From Rhodoblastus sp963828185 (GTDB lineage Bacteria; Pseudomonadota; Alphaproteobacteria; Rhizobiales; Beijerinckiaceae), in contig CAWHDV010000002.1 in assembly GCA_963828185.1 (NCBI GenBank), forward strand, positions 372,001 to 436,000: a DNA stretch of 64,000 bases. Direction: 5' to 3'. Numbering within the stretch: position 1 is the first letter of the stretch; the number at the start of each line of letters is the position of its first letter. The position numbers and the translations under genes were made by a program. This document shows, piece after piece, positions 42,749-51,161 of this stretch. The notes beneath the pieces were generated by a model, which was not told the DNA's origin, did no database searches, and saw only the letters and a list, made by a program, of their open reading frames with translations.

Positions 42749-45265
42749 TCACGTTCCGCGCGGCTTGGCGCGAGTCGTTGGAAGGGCCGCCGCCGGATCG
42801 TCCGGCCAGGGATGGCGCGGATAGCGTCCCTTCATTTCCGCCTTCACCGAGGCCCAGGAGCCCTTCCAGAAGCCCGGCAGGTCGCGGGTGATCTGGATCG
42901 GCCTGTGCGCCGGCGACAGGAGGTGCAGGGTCAGAAGCGCCCGGCCGCCGGCGAGCGAGGGATGCGAGGAAAGCCCGTAAAACTCCTGCACACGCGCCGA
43001 CACGGCCGGACCTTCCGCGCTGGAATAGTCGAGCGCCAGGGCCGAGCCCGCCGGAGTGACATAGTGGGTCGGCGCCTCCGCCTCGAGTTTTCGCGCCAGG
43101 TCCCAGGGCAGCAAGGCCGAGAGCGCCGCGTCGAATTGCTCGGGGCCGATGTCGTCGAGGCGAACGCAGCCCTCGATGAAAGGCGCGAGCCAATCCTCCG
43201 GCGCGGTTTTTAGTCCTGCCTCGGTCAAATCGGGCCACGGATTGACGTCGCCCTCGCCCGCATGCGCCCGGCGCAAAAACTCCACCCGCTCGCGCAATTG
43301 CCGCTGCGCCTTGCTCCAGTTCAGCCGGTCGATCCCGAAACCCGCCGCGCCGCGCGCCAGAATCCGGGCGTTTTCCGGCGACGCCGCGACCGGCAGGTTC
43401 TGCTCGGCCAGTTGCAGCGCGCCGAAGCGCCGCGACGCGCGGCGGCGCAAGGCGGCGCTCCCTGGATCGAAACGCGTCTCGTCCGCCGTCTCGATCCCGT
43501 CCGCGAAAAGCGCCTCGAAATCCGCCTCTTCCAGTTCGGCCGCGGCGATGATGCGGCTGGCCCCGGCCCGGCCCGCGACTTCGGCGATGGCCAGCATTTT
43601 CGCCCGCGCCAGCGGCAGATGCGGCTCGAGGCCGGCGGCGCGGCCATTGGCCATGAGGAAATCGCCCTCCTTGCCGCGCCGGCGCGCGATGCGGTCGGGA
43701 TAGGCCAGCGCGACCAGCGCGCCAGGGGTCAGCGCGCGCCCCTCGTCTTTTTCGTCCAGCTCGCGCGCAAAATTGCGCAATTGGCGGGTAAAGCCATGCG
43801 CCAGCCGACGCGCGTCCTTGGCCCGCTGTGAGTTTTCGCGCGCAAAACGATCGAGTCGTTCGCCGAGATCGGGCGAATCGCCGCCGAGTCCCCTTTCCGT
43901 GAGCGTCACGGCGAGTTGGCACGCCGCTTCGCCCGCGCCGTGCGATTGCGCGCGCAGGGCCATGCAGGCGAGACGCGGCGGCAGAGGCAGGGCGCGCATC
44001 GCCTTGCCGCGCGGGGTGATCGCCCCGTCGGCGTCGAGCGCGCCGAGTTCCCGCAGCAGCGCGCGGGCCTCGTTGGTCGCGGCGACCGGCGGCGGATCGA
44101 GCCAGGCGAGTTCGGCCGGATCGCGCGCGCCCCAGGCGGCGAGATCGAGCAGCAGGCCGGAGAGGTCGGCGGCGAGGATTTCCGGTTGCGCGAACGCCGG
44201 CAGCGCGCCGGTCGCAGCCTCTTCCCACAGGCGATAGCAAACTCCCGGCTGGGTGCGGCCGGCGCGGCCGCGCCGCTGGTCGGCGGCGGCGCGGGACACG
44301 CGCAGGGTTTCGAGTCGGGTCAGGCCGAGGTCGGGCTCGAAGCGCGGCGCGCGGACCAGACCGCAATCGACGACCACCCGCACCCCGTCGATCGTGATGG
44401 AAGTCTCGGCGATCGAGGTCGCCAGCACGATTTTCCTGCGCCCCGCCGCCGCCGGTTTTATCGCGCGATCCTGCGCCGCCCTGTCCATCGCGCCGTAGAG
44501 GGGACAGACATCGACCAGGGGATCGCGCAGCTTTTCGGCCAAAAGGCTGGCGAGGCGGGTGATTTCTCCCTGACCAGGCAGAAACGCCAGGATCGAGCCG
44601 CTTTGCTCCGCCAAAGCGCGGAAAATGGCGCGGGCGGCGGCGGCCTCGATTTTTTCGCGCGCGTCACGGCCCAGATAGGTCGTCTCGACTGCGAAGGCGC
44701 GGCCCTGTGACTCGACCAGTGGCGCATCCTGCATCAGGCCTGCGACCCGCGCCCCGTCGAGCGTCGCCGACATCACGAGAATGCGCAAATCCGGCCTGAG
44801 CGCCGCTTGCGCGTCGAGCGCCAGCGCAAGGCCGAGGTCGGCGTCGAGCGAGCGCTCGTGGAACTCGTCAAACAGGACGGCGGCAATTCCCTCGAGCGAG
44901 GGATCGTCGAGGATCATGCGCGCGAAAACGCCTTCAGTGACAACCTCGACCCGGGTTTTCGGGCCGGTCAGCGTCTGCAGCCGCACGCGCAGGCCGATGG
45001 TTTCGCCTAGACTTTGGTCGAGCAGCGTGGCCATGCGATCGGCGGCGGCGCGGGCGGCGATACGGCGCGGCTCAAGCACGATGATCTTGCCGTCGCCGCG
45101 CCAGCCCGCCTCGAGCAACGCAAGCGGGACGCGGGTGGTCTTGCCCGCGCCGGGCGGCGCAACCAGCACGGCGCGGGCGTTGCGGTCGAGGATTTCGCCC
45201 AGCCGCGGCAGGGCCTCGTCGATCGGCAAGGCGGGCAGTCGGCCAGGGAAAGCAGAAGGTCGCAT
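42749..45265 (-). CDS. hrpB: HrpB, ATP-dependent helicase
   Basis: 838-aa DExH-box helicase. Motifs in order: LVAPPGAGKTTRVPLALLEA (Walker A), LEPRRIAARAAADRMA (Ia), LFDEFHERSLDADLGLAL (motif II, DEFH), MSATLDG (III), QRRGRAGRTQPGVCYRLWEE (VI), followed by the HA2 and C-terminal HrpB domains (YPDRIARRRG, LPWDLARKLEAEAPTHYV). RNA helicase of unproven bacterial role. Its 5' end is divergent from kup. Confidence 0.95.
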   Translation of the reverse strand: MRPSAFPGRLPALPIDEALPRLGEILDRNARAVLVAPPGAGKTTRVPLALLEAGWRGDGKIIVLEPRRIAARAAADRMATLLDQSLGETIGLRVRLQTLTGPKTRVEVVTEGVFARMILDDPSLEGIAAVLFDEFHERSLDADLGLALALDAQAALRPDLRILVMSATLDGARVAGLMQDAPLVESQGRAFAVETTYLGRDAREKIEAAAARAIFRALAEQSGSILAFLPGQGEITRLASLLAEKLRDPLVDVCPLYGAMDRAAQDRAIKPAAAGRRKIVLATSIAETSITIDGVRVVVDCGLVRAPRFEPDLGLTRLETLRVSRAAADQRRGRAGRTQPGVCYRLWEEAATGALPAFAQPEILAADLSGLLLDLAAWGARDPAELAWLDPPPVAATNEARALLRELGALDADGAITPRGKAMRALPLPPRLACMALRAQSHGAGEAACQLAVTLTERGLGGDSPDLGERLDRFARENSQRAKDARRLAHGFTRQLRNFARELDEKDEGRALTPGALVALAYPDRIARRRGKEGDFLMANGRAAGLEPHLPLARAKMLAIAEVAGRAGASRIIAAAELEEADFEALFADGIETADETRFDPGSAALRRRASRRFGALQLAEQNLPVAASPENARILARGAAGFGIDRLNWSKAQRQLRERVEFLRRAHAGEGDVNPWPDLTEAGLKTAPEDWLAPFIEGCVRLDDIGPEQFDAALSALLPWDLARKLEAEAPTHYVTPAGSALALDYSSAEGPAVSARVQEFYGLSSHPSLAGGRALLTLHLLSPAHRPIQITRDLPGFWKGSWASVKAEMKGRYPRHPWPDDPAAALPTTRAKPRGT

Positions 45266-45430
45266 GCCGCCTCATGCCAGCAAAATTTGACCTCGGCAAT
45301 CATCGCTGTGGCTCAAATCGCGCCCTGTGGCGTTGGACATCACACCGCGCCCCCTTCTCGCGCCTCGCGGAAAGGTTTATATGCCTGCCCGAAGGTGGGG
45401 CCTGTTGGAGCCCGCAGCCAGGGAAACTCC

Positions 45431-47560
45431 ATGTCGCAAGACGCCGTTCCGCCTCAAGCCGCCGCCACGAATGCGCCCGCAGCGCAAGTCGCCGATCCCG
45501 CCAAGACTGCGGATTCCGCCCAAGTCGCCGCCGCAGCCCAAGTCGCCCCCGCAGCCCAAGTCGTCCCCGCTGCGCAAGTCGCTCCCGCCGCGCAAGTCGC
45601 GCCCGCGGCCCAAACCGCGCCCGCCTCCCAAGCATCGGATCCGGCCAGGGCGAACCCGCCGGCCTGCGGCGGGCAGCTTGCGGACGCGGCGGCCAATCCC
45701 GAACAGCACCAGGAAAATTTCTGGATGATGCTGCTCGGCTCGATGGGCGTGGTCTATGGCGACATCGGCACCAGCCCGCTCTATGCGCTGAAGGCCGCGC
45801 TCGATCACATGAAGACCGACGGCGTCAACGAGTCCGAGGTCATCGGCATCGTCTCGTTGCTGATCTGGGCGCTGTTTTTCACCGTCACGCTGAAATATGT
45901 GTTCTTCCTGATGCGCGCCGACAACAAGGGCGAAGGCGGCACGCTGTCGCTGATGGCGCTGGCGCGCAACGCCCTCGGGCGGCATTCGAAAATGATCTTC
46001 CTGCTCGGCGTGGCCGGCGCGGCGCTGTTTTCCGGCGACGCCATCATCACCCCGGCCATTTCGGTGCTTTCGGCGGTCGAGGGCCTCAACGTCGCCTCCA
46101 CCGCCTTCCAGCCTTACGTGCTACCGATCGCCGTGGTCATCCTGGTGTCGCTGTTCGTCGTCCAGAGCGGCGGCACGGCGCGGGTCGCGGCGTTCTTCGG
46201 GCCGATCATGGTGGTGTTCTTCGGCCTGATCGGCGCGCTCGGCGTCATGCACATCGCCGACGCGCCGCGCATCCTGCACGCCTTCAATCCATTCGCCGGC
46301 TTCTTCTTCCTGTTCGGCCACGGCGCGACCGGCTTCATCACCCTCGGCCTGGTGTTCCTCGCCGTGACCGGCGCCGAGGCGCTCTACGCCGACATGGGCC
46401 ACTTCGGCCGCAAGCCGATCCAGGTGGCGTGGCTGTTCTTCGTGCTGCCGGCGCTGGTGGCCAATTACCTCGGCCAGGGCGCGCTGGTGCTGCACAACCA
46501 TGACATGGTCAGGGACCCGTTCTACCTGATGGTTCCGGCCTGGGCGCTCATTCCCTATGTCATCCTCGCCACGGTGGCGACGGTCATCGCCAGCCAGGCG
46601 GTGATCACCGGCGCCTTCTCGCTGTCGCGCCAGGCGATCCAGCTCGGCCTGCTGCCGCGCCTCGAAATCCAGCACAAGTCGGCCACCACCGAAGGCCAGA
46701 TCTTCGTGCCGCGCGTAAACCGCACCTTGCTGATCGGCGTGCTGATGCTGGTCTTCCTGTTCCGCTCCTCCGACGCGCTGGCCAATGCCTATGGCATCGC
46801 CGTCACCGGCACGATGGTGGTGACGACCGCCCTCGCCTTCTTCGTGGTGTGGAAACAGTGGCGCTGGCCGCTGTGGGCCGCCATTCCCTTCATCGGCTTC
46901 TTCCTGACGATCGACCTGGCCTTCATGGCGGCCAACCTCGTCAAAGTGCTGGAAGGCGGCTGGGTGCCGCTGAGCCTGGCGGGTCTGTCGATGATCGTGA
47001 TGTGGACCTGGGTGCGCGGCATGGACCTGCTCGCGAAAAAGACCCACCGCGATTCGATCCCCACCGCCGATCTCATCCGCATGCTCGACAAATCCAAGCC
47101 GACGCGGGTTCCCGGCACCGCCGTCTTCCTCACCGGCGACCCGAATGTCGCCCCCTCCGCGCTCATGCATAACCTCAAGCACAACAAGGTGCTGCACGAG
47201 CGGGTGGTGATCATGAACGTGGTGACGGAGCCGACGCCGCGCGTCGCCGCGCAAAACCGCTACGACACCGAAAAGCTGTCGCACGATTTTATGCGGGTGA
47301 CGTTCCATTTCGGCTACATGGAAAGCCCGCGCGTGCCCGCCGCCATGGCCGCCATGCGCAAGGGCGGCGTCAAGTTCGACATCATGACGACGAGCTTCTT
47401 CCTCGGCAAGAGGACGCTGAAATGCTCGCCCGCGTCCGGCATGCCGCAATGGCAGGACAAGCTGTTCGTCGGCCTGTCGAAACAGGCGACCAACGCCACG
47501 GACTTTTTCTCGATCCCCTCAGACCGCGTGGTGGAGCTGGGCGCGCAGGTGACGATTTAG
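45431..47560 (+). CDS. kup: Kup potassium uptake transporter with repeat-rich N-terminal extension
   Basis: 709-aa secondary K+ (probably K+/H+) transporter of the inner membrane. LLGSMGVVYGDIGTSPLYAL opens the first of about 12 membrane helices; ADNKGEGGTLSLMALARN and GDAIITPAISVLSAVEGL follow the family closely. Residues 1-90 are an extension absent from E. coli Kup: Ala/Gln/Val/Pro repeats of AAQVAP, with the DNA repeating about every 18 bp (45530-45625). The cytosolic tail follows the transmembrane part. The ATG at 45431 fits AAACTCC context poorly but precedes the conserved region in frame. Confidence 0.93.
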   Translation: MSQDAVPPQAAATNAPAAQVADPAKTADSAQVAAAAQVAPAAQVVPAAQVAPAAQVAPAAQTAPASQASDPARANPPACGGQLADAAANPEQHQENFWMMLLGSMGVVYGDIGTSPLYALKAALDHMKTDGVNESEVIGIVSLLIWALFFTVTLKYVFFLMRADNKGEGGTLSLMALARNALGRHSKMIFLLGVAGAALFSGDAIITPAISVLSAVEGLNVASTAFQPYVLPIAVVILVSLFVVQSGGTARVAAFFGPIMVVFFGLIGALGVMHIADAPRILHAFNPFAGFFFLFGHGATGFITLGLVFLAVTGAEALYADMGHFGRKPIQVAWLFFVLPALVANYLGQGALVLHNHDMVRDPFYLMVPAWALIPYVILATVATVIASQAVITGAFSLSRQAIQLGLLPRLEIQHKSATTEGQIFVPRVNRTLLIGVLMLVFLFRSSDALANAYGIAVTGTMVVTTALAFFVVWKQWRWPLWAAIPFIGFFLTIDLAFMAANLVKVLEGGWVPLSLAGLSMIVMWTWVRGMDLLAKKTHRDSIPTADLIRMLDKSKPTRVPGTAVFLTGDPNVAPSALMHNLKHNKVLHERVVIMNVVTEPTPRVAAQNRYDTEKLSHDFMRVTFHFGYMESPRVPAAMAAMRKGGVKFDIMTTSFFLGKRTLKCSPASGMPQWQDKLFVGLSKQATNATDFFSIPSDRVVELGAQVTI
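45530..45625 (+). repeat. About five 18-bp tandem repeats encoding AAQVAP
   Basis: Units of the form GCCCAAGTCGCCCCCGCA with third-position variation; in frame, so length changes would alter only the N-terminal tail of Kup. Confidence 0.85.
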
Positions 47561-48009
47561 TTTTTTTGCCAAAATTGCGGCAGTCGGCTCATTCCGGTCC
47601 TTCACGGCATCGCACGGGAACGATTCGAGTCGACCGAGGCTGTGTAAAAAGCTCCCAGCGACTTCGCGTGAGAAGAACAATCTTCTCTTTGGCCAAAAAA
47701 AGCCGTTGACCCGCCTTCCGCTGAGAAAGGTGCTAAAATTGAAATTTATTTCTACTACTAAACCAGAAGACTGCATTTTTCCACGGCCAAGCCCCAGAGT
47801 GGACTTTCGAGCTCTTGCGGGAATGGCTAGGATGAAAACAGCAGCGGACGCAGATCGAGGCGCGCCAATTAGCGCGGTTGGAATGCATGAAAGTGAAGCA
47901 AGTGGCGCCGGCCGACCTAATCATTCGCGCGATCTCAGACGCCTTTACGCGATTGAACTGAGCGACCAAAAGCTGCCGACAGCAACCAAAACAAAACAGG
48001 AAATTTATT
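47561..48009. other. AT-rich intergenic stretch after kup
   Basis: 449 bp with markedly lower GC than neighbours. It contains CTGTGTAAAAA at 47640-47650, resembling IS5-type ends, with its inverted GTGTAAAAA counterpart at 48432-48440. A 103-residue open frame (47706-48017, TTG start) lacks ribosome signals or family resemblance. The stretch is probably horizontally acquired or degenerate mobile DNA. Confidence 0.45.
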
Positions 48010-48333
48010 ATGATTAGTGGCATATTATACCTTATATTCTTGCCACTGTCATTATCAGAAGACTCGAAGGTACACTATATGGCAGCAATCCTATTTCTGG
48101 CCGGCTTTTTCGCAGCAATAAAGGTAAAACCAAGTGTAGATAGGTTTTTTATTGTTATTCTCGCGCTACTTCCGATTTGCGTCTTAGATACTATATTGTC
48201 TTCCATGGCCGTCACAGACCAGGGCACCGCCGCACCGCCAGTGCTCGTGGAGGAGCCAATCACCTACGGAATTATTTCAATCGGTTGGATGATTGGCGCG
48301 GCTGTCAGCGGCCTCATCCTCGACAACCGCTGA
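48010..48333 (+). CDS. Small AT-rich membrane protein of unknown function
   Basis: 107-aa protein with three to four predicted membrane helices: MISGILYLIFLPLSLS, MAAILFLAGFFAAIKV, RFFIVILALLPICVLDTIL and ITYGIISIGWMIGAAVSGLIL. AGGAAA lies 8-10 nt upstream of the ATG. Its codons are strikingly AT-rich beside the host genes, so it was probably acquired by transfer. No family is recognised; it could be a toxin-, phage- or plasmid-derived membrane protein, but nothing shows that. Confidence 0.55.
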   Translation: MISGILYLIFLPLSLSEDSKVHYMAAILFLAGFFAAIKVKPSVDRFFIVILALLPICVLDTILSSMAVTDQGTAAPPVLVEEPITYGIISIGWMIGAAVSGLILDNR

Positions 48334-48569
48334 CGCGCGCGCGTTACGCCGCAACATGATCTCCGATGATTGAGGAAGGCAGCCCGCCCATCGGTGGGGA
48401 ATACGTTGACACTTGCTTAAAATTCCTAAATTTTTTACACGCCCGCGCGTCGCCCAATCGCGCGCTCGCCCCCTTCTAGAGCGGGTTCGCCGTTTTCCGA
48501 GTCAAAGAGGGATTCCCAATCGGCTTTAAGAATGCGATTCTTCCTTCGTGATTGCGAGGGAGGCATCCC

Positions 48570-48932
48570 ATGGCCCGGTCTTACAGCCAGGATTTGCGTG
48601 ATCGCGTTATCGCCGCCGCGTTGTCTGGCAAGTCAGTTCGGGGTTCCGCCGCTCATTTTGGGATCGGCGTTGCGACCGCCATCGTCTGGGTTCGTCGCGC
48701 TCGTGAAACGGGCGGGCGCGCAGCTCTCAAACGCGGGCAACCGCCGCACAGCAAGTTGGACCCGCATCGCGAGTTTCTGATCAGGTTGATCGAAGCGACG
48801 CCCGACATGACCATCAGCGAACTTCTGGAGCGCCTGACGGCGGAACGGGGCGTGACAGTGGCCCGCTCGACATTATGGACTTTCCTCGACCGCTGCGGAC
48901 TGACGTTTAAAAAAAACCGCGCACGCATCTGA
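48570..48932 (+). CDS. IS630 transposase, N-terminal DNA-binding part (frame 1)
   Basis: From the ATG at 48570: MARSYSQDLRDRVIAAALSG, then a helix-turn-helix (SVRGSAAHFGIGVATAIVWV) and the winged-helix region DMTISELLERLTAERGVTVARSTLWTFLDR. It runs into eight As (48909-48916) and terminates at TGA. Joining to the next frame needs a +1 shift (loss of one A, or gain of two), e.g. by slippage on the A-run; the joined sequence reads LTFKK-TAHASEQSRPDV, typical of intact family members. Confidence 0.9.
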   Translation: MARSYSQDLRDRVIAAALSGKSVRGSAAHFGIGVATAIVWVRRARETGGRAALKRGQPPHSKLDPHREFLIRLIEATPDMTISELLERLTAERGVTVARSTLWTFLDRCGLTFKKNRARI

Positions 48933-48951
48933 GCAGAGCCGTCCCGACGTT

Positions 48952-49515
48952 TTGAAACGGCGCGAAGATTGGTTCGACGGGCAGCTGGACTTCGATCCGC
49001 AGCGCCTTGTGTTCATTGATGAAACATGGGCATCGACCAATATGGCGCGCAAGTGCGGACGCGCACCAAAAGGCGAGCGGCTACGCGCCAGCATCCCGCA
49101 CGGTCACTGGAAAACGACGACGTTCATTGGCGCTCTGCGATTGACGGGAATGACCGCGCCGATGGTGCTCGACGGACCCATCAACGGCGTCTGGTTCCAG
49201 GCCTATGTCGATCAGGTGCTGGTCCCAACGCTCTCGCCCGGCGACATCGTGATCATGGACAATCTCGGCAGCCACAAGCGCCCCGGCATTCGCGCCGCCA
49301 TCGAAGCGGCTGGCGCACAGTTGTTCTATCTGCCGCCCTACAGTCCCGACTTCAATCCGATCGAGAACGCATTCTCAAAGCTCAAGGCGCTCCTACGAAA
49401 GGCCGCAGAACGAACGGTTGAAGGCTTGTGGGCGACATTCGCCGCGCTCCTGCCGGCCTTCACGCCGCAAGAATGCGCTAATTTCTTTGCTGCCGCGGGA
49501 TACGACCCGGATTAA
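48952..49515 (+). CDS. IS630 transposase, catalytic DDE part (frame 2)
   Basis: 187 residues downstream of its first ATG, with the DDE triad: LVFIDETWASTNM (first Asp), IVIMDNLGSHKRPG (second Asp) and DFNPIENAFSKLK (Glu). Upstream of that ATG the same frame continues back to TAHASEQSRPDVLKRRE, directly after the A-run, so the two parts form one 310-aa-class enzyme by frameshift. The C-terminus ends AAAGYDPD as in related elements. Confidence 0.92.
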   Translation: MKRREDWFDGQLDFDPQRLVFIDETWASTNMARKCGRAPKGERLRASIPHGHWKTTTFIGALRLTGMTAPMVLDGPINGVWFQAYVDQVLVPTLSPGDIVIMDNLGSHKRPGIRAAIEAAGAQLFYLPPYSPDFNPIENAFSKLKALLRKAAERTVEGLWATFAALLPAFTPQECANFFAAAGYDPD

Positions 49516-49674
49516 ATCGAATCCGCTCTAATCCGTTGTTAACTTCGGCCTACGACCGCTCCCCGCGCCCAAACGAGTCGCTTGCCGGGCGCTTCGGGCA
49601 AGGACCGCTCCGCGACGAAAGCAGGAGATTGCAAGAGATAAAATCTGAGGCGGCAAGCGCCCGGGTCTGTCAAA

Positions 49675-50595
49675 TCACTCCGTAAACACAATCGTCTTGC
49701 TGCCGTTGATCACCACGCGGGCTTCCACATGGTAGCGCACGGCGCGCGCCAGCACGCGGCGTTCGATGTCGCGGCCCTTGCGGATCAGGTCGTCCGGCGT
49801 GTGATGATGCGAGATGCGCTCGACGTCCTGCTCGATGATCGGCCCCTCGTCGAGGTCCGAGGTCACGTAATGCGCGGTGGCGCCAATCACCTTGACGCCG
49901 CGCGCATGCGCCTGGTGGTAGGGCCGCGCGCCTTTGAAACCGGGCAAAAAGGAATGATGGATGTTGATGCAGCGCCCAGAAAGCTTCGCCGCCAGTCCGT
50001 CCGACAGGATCTGCATGTAGCGCGCGAGCACCACCAGTTCGGCTTGCGTCGATTGCGCCAGCGCCCAGATCTGCGCCTCCTGCTCCATCTTGGTTTCGCG
50101 GGTGACCGGCAGGTAATGGAAGGGAATGCCGGTGAAATCGAGATGCGGATAGTTTTCGCGAGGATAATTGGCGACGACCGCGACAATCTCGACCGGCAAT
50201 TCGCCGATGCGCCAGCGATAAAGCAGGTCGGCCAGGCAATGGTCGAATTTCGACACGAGGATCATCAGGCGCGGCCGGTGCAACTCGGCGCAGAGCGTCC
50301 AGGTCATGCCGAATTCGTCCGCGAGATGGCCAAAACTCTCGCGCCAGGCCTCGACGCTGGCCTCAGGCCGCGCGGGGTTGATCTCGATGCGCATGAAGAA
50401 CTGGTTGGTTTCGACTTCGTCGAACTGGCGGGAATCGCCGATATTGAAGCCGGCCTCGAAAATATGACTGGCGACGCGGGCGACAATGCCCGGACGGTTC
50501 TGGCAGCTCAGCAGCAGCCGATGAACCTCGCCGCCGCGCTCCACCTTGGCTTCGGAACGGGCGGGCTTTTTCGCAATCCTGGATTTGACGGCCAT
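49675..50595 (-). CDS. purU: Formyltetrahydrofolate deformylase
   Basis: 306-aa enzyme hydrolysing 10-formyl-THF to THF and formate, supplying formate for purine synthesis. An N-terminal ACT domain (LLLSCQNRPGIVARVASHIFEAGFNI) and a formyl-transferase-like catalytic domain: GRCINIHHSFLPGFKGARPY, GATAHYVTSDLDEGPIIEQD with the catalytic Asp. Formate handling fits a one-carbon-metabolising host, but this is inference. Confidence 0.95.
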   Translation of the reverse strand: MAVKSRIAKKPARSEAKVERGGEVHRLLLSCQNRPGIVARVASHIFEAGFNIGDSRQFDEVETNQFFMRIEINPARPEASVEAWRESFGHLADEFGMTWTLCAELHRPRLMILVSKFDHCLADLLYRWRIGELPVEIVAVVANYPRENYPHLDFTGIPFHYLPVTRETKMEQEAQIWALAQSTQAELVVLARYMQILSDGLAAKLSGRCINIHHSFLPGFKGARPYHQAHARGVKVIGATAHYVTSDLDEGPIIEQDVERISHHHTPDDLIRKGRDIERRVLARAVRYHVEARVVINGSKTIVFTE

Positions 50596-50683
50596 GTCGG
50601 ACTTTCACAGCGGACCCGCGCGGGCGGCGGGTTTTCCCGCTGTGTAGAATCAAAGCCGTGAAAAGTCGATGGACGCGAAAGCG

Positions 50684-51043
50684 TCAGCGACGCGGGGCGC
50701 GCACGCGGGCGAGCGCATAGGCCGGCAGCAGCACCGGCGCCGCCTTGCCGCCGCCGCGATCCGATCCCTTTTCTTCGCCGGTTGGCAGCAGCATGACGGC
50801 GGTGGCGCAGACCACGCCGCCGAAGGTGAAGCCGAAACCGCCGAACAACAGCGCCAGGCCCTGCAACATCAGTTCGGAATTCATCATCAGCACGCGAATG
50901 CCGCCTATGTTGGAAGCGAGCACGGCGGCGGCGCAGGCCATGCCGACGCCCCAGCCAAAGGCCCAATTGATGATCATAAGCCGGACCAAGTGGTTGGGTT
51001 TTGATTTTGCTTGAACCTGAGTCTCGGCTTGATTCTGGCGCAT
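50684..51043 (-). CDS. Small membrane protein of unknown function
   Basis: 119 aa: a short basic N-terminus, two membrane segments (MIINWAFGWGVGMACAAAVL and LQGLALLFGGFGFTFGGVVCATAVMLL) and a basic cytoplasmic tail. No family recognised; similar small proteins lie downstream of other genes in Hyphomicrobiales. Located between purU and the YhaN-like gene on the same strand. Confidence 0.6.
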   Translation of the reverse strand: MRQNQAETQVQAKSKPNHLVRLMIINWAFGWGVGMACAAAVLASNIGGIRVLMMNSELMLQGLALLFGGFGFTFGGVVCATAVMLLPTGEEKGSDRGGGKAAPVLLPAYALARVRAPRR

Positions 51044-51161
51044 GACGCAGCCCCCGTGCGAAGATGTTCAGCCTACCTTATAGCAATTCCCCGGCCGCGC
51101 CAGAGTTTTGGGCGAAAAACGCCGCCGGTCCCGCTCAACACATCCGTGATCTGGCGCCGCA

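Larger units (their letters stand above)
48479..49528 (+). mobile_element. IS630-family insertion sequence, 1050 bp, flanked by TA
   Basis: Terminal inverted repeats: left GAGCGGGTTCG (48479-48489) and right complement GAGCGGATTCG (ending 49528), 10 of 11 matching. Both ends are flanked by TA (48477-48478 and 49529-49530), the target duplication of IS630/Tc1-type elements. The transposase is encoded in two overlapping frames (48570-48932 and 48952-49515). It sits in the AT-rich gap between kup and purU. Confidence 0.93.

Noticed and set aside
45530..45625. Short tandem repeats, possible CRISPR or promoter repeats
   Set aside because: Contiguous and in frame in kup, encoding AAQVAP units.
47706..48017. 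103-residue open frame upstream of the small membrane protein
   Set aside because: TTG start, no ribosome site, no family resemblance, and it overlaps the start of the better-supported gene at 48010.
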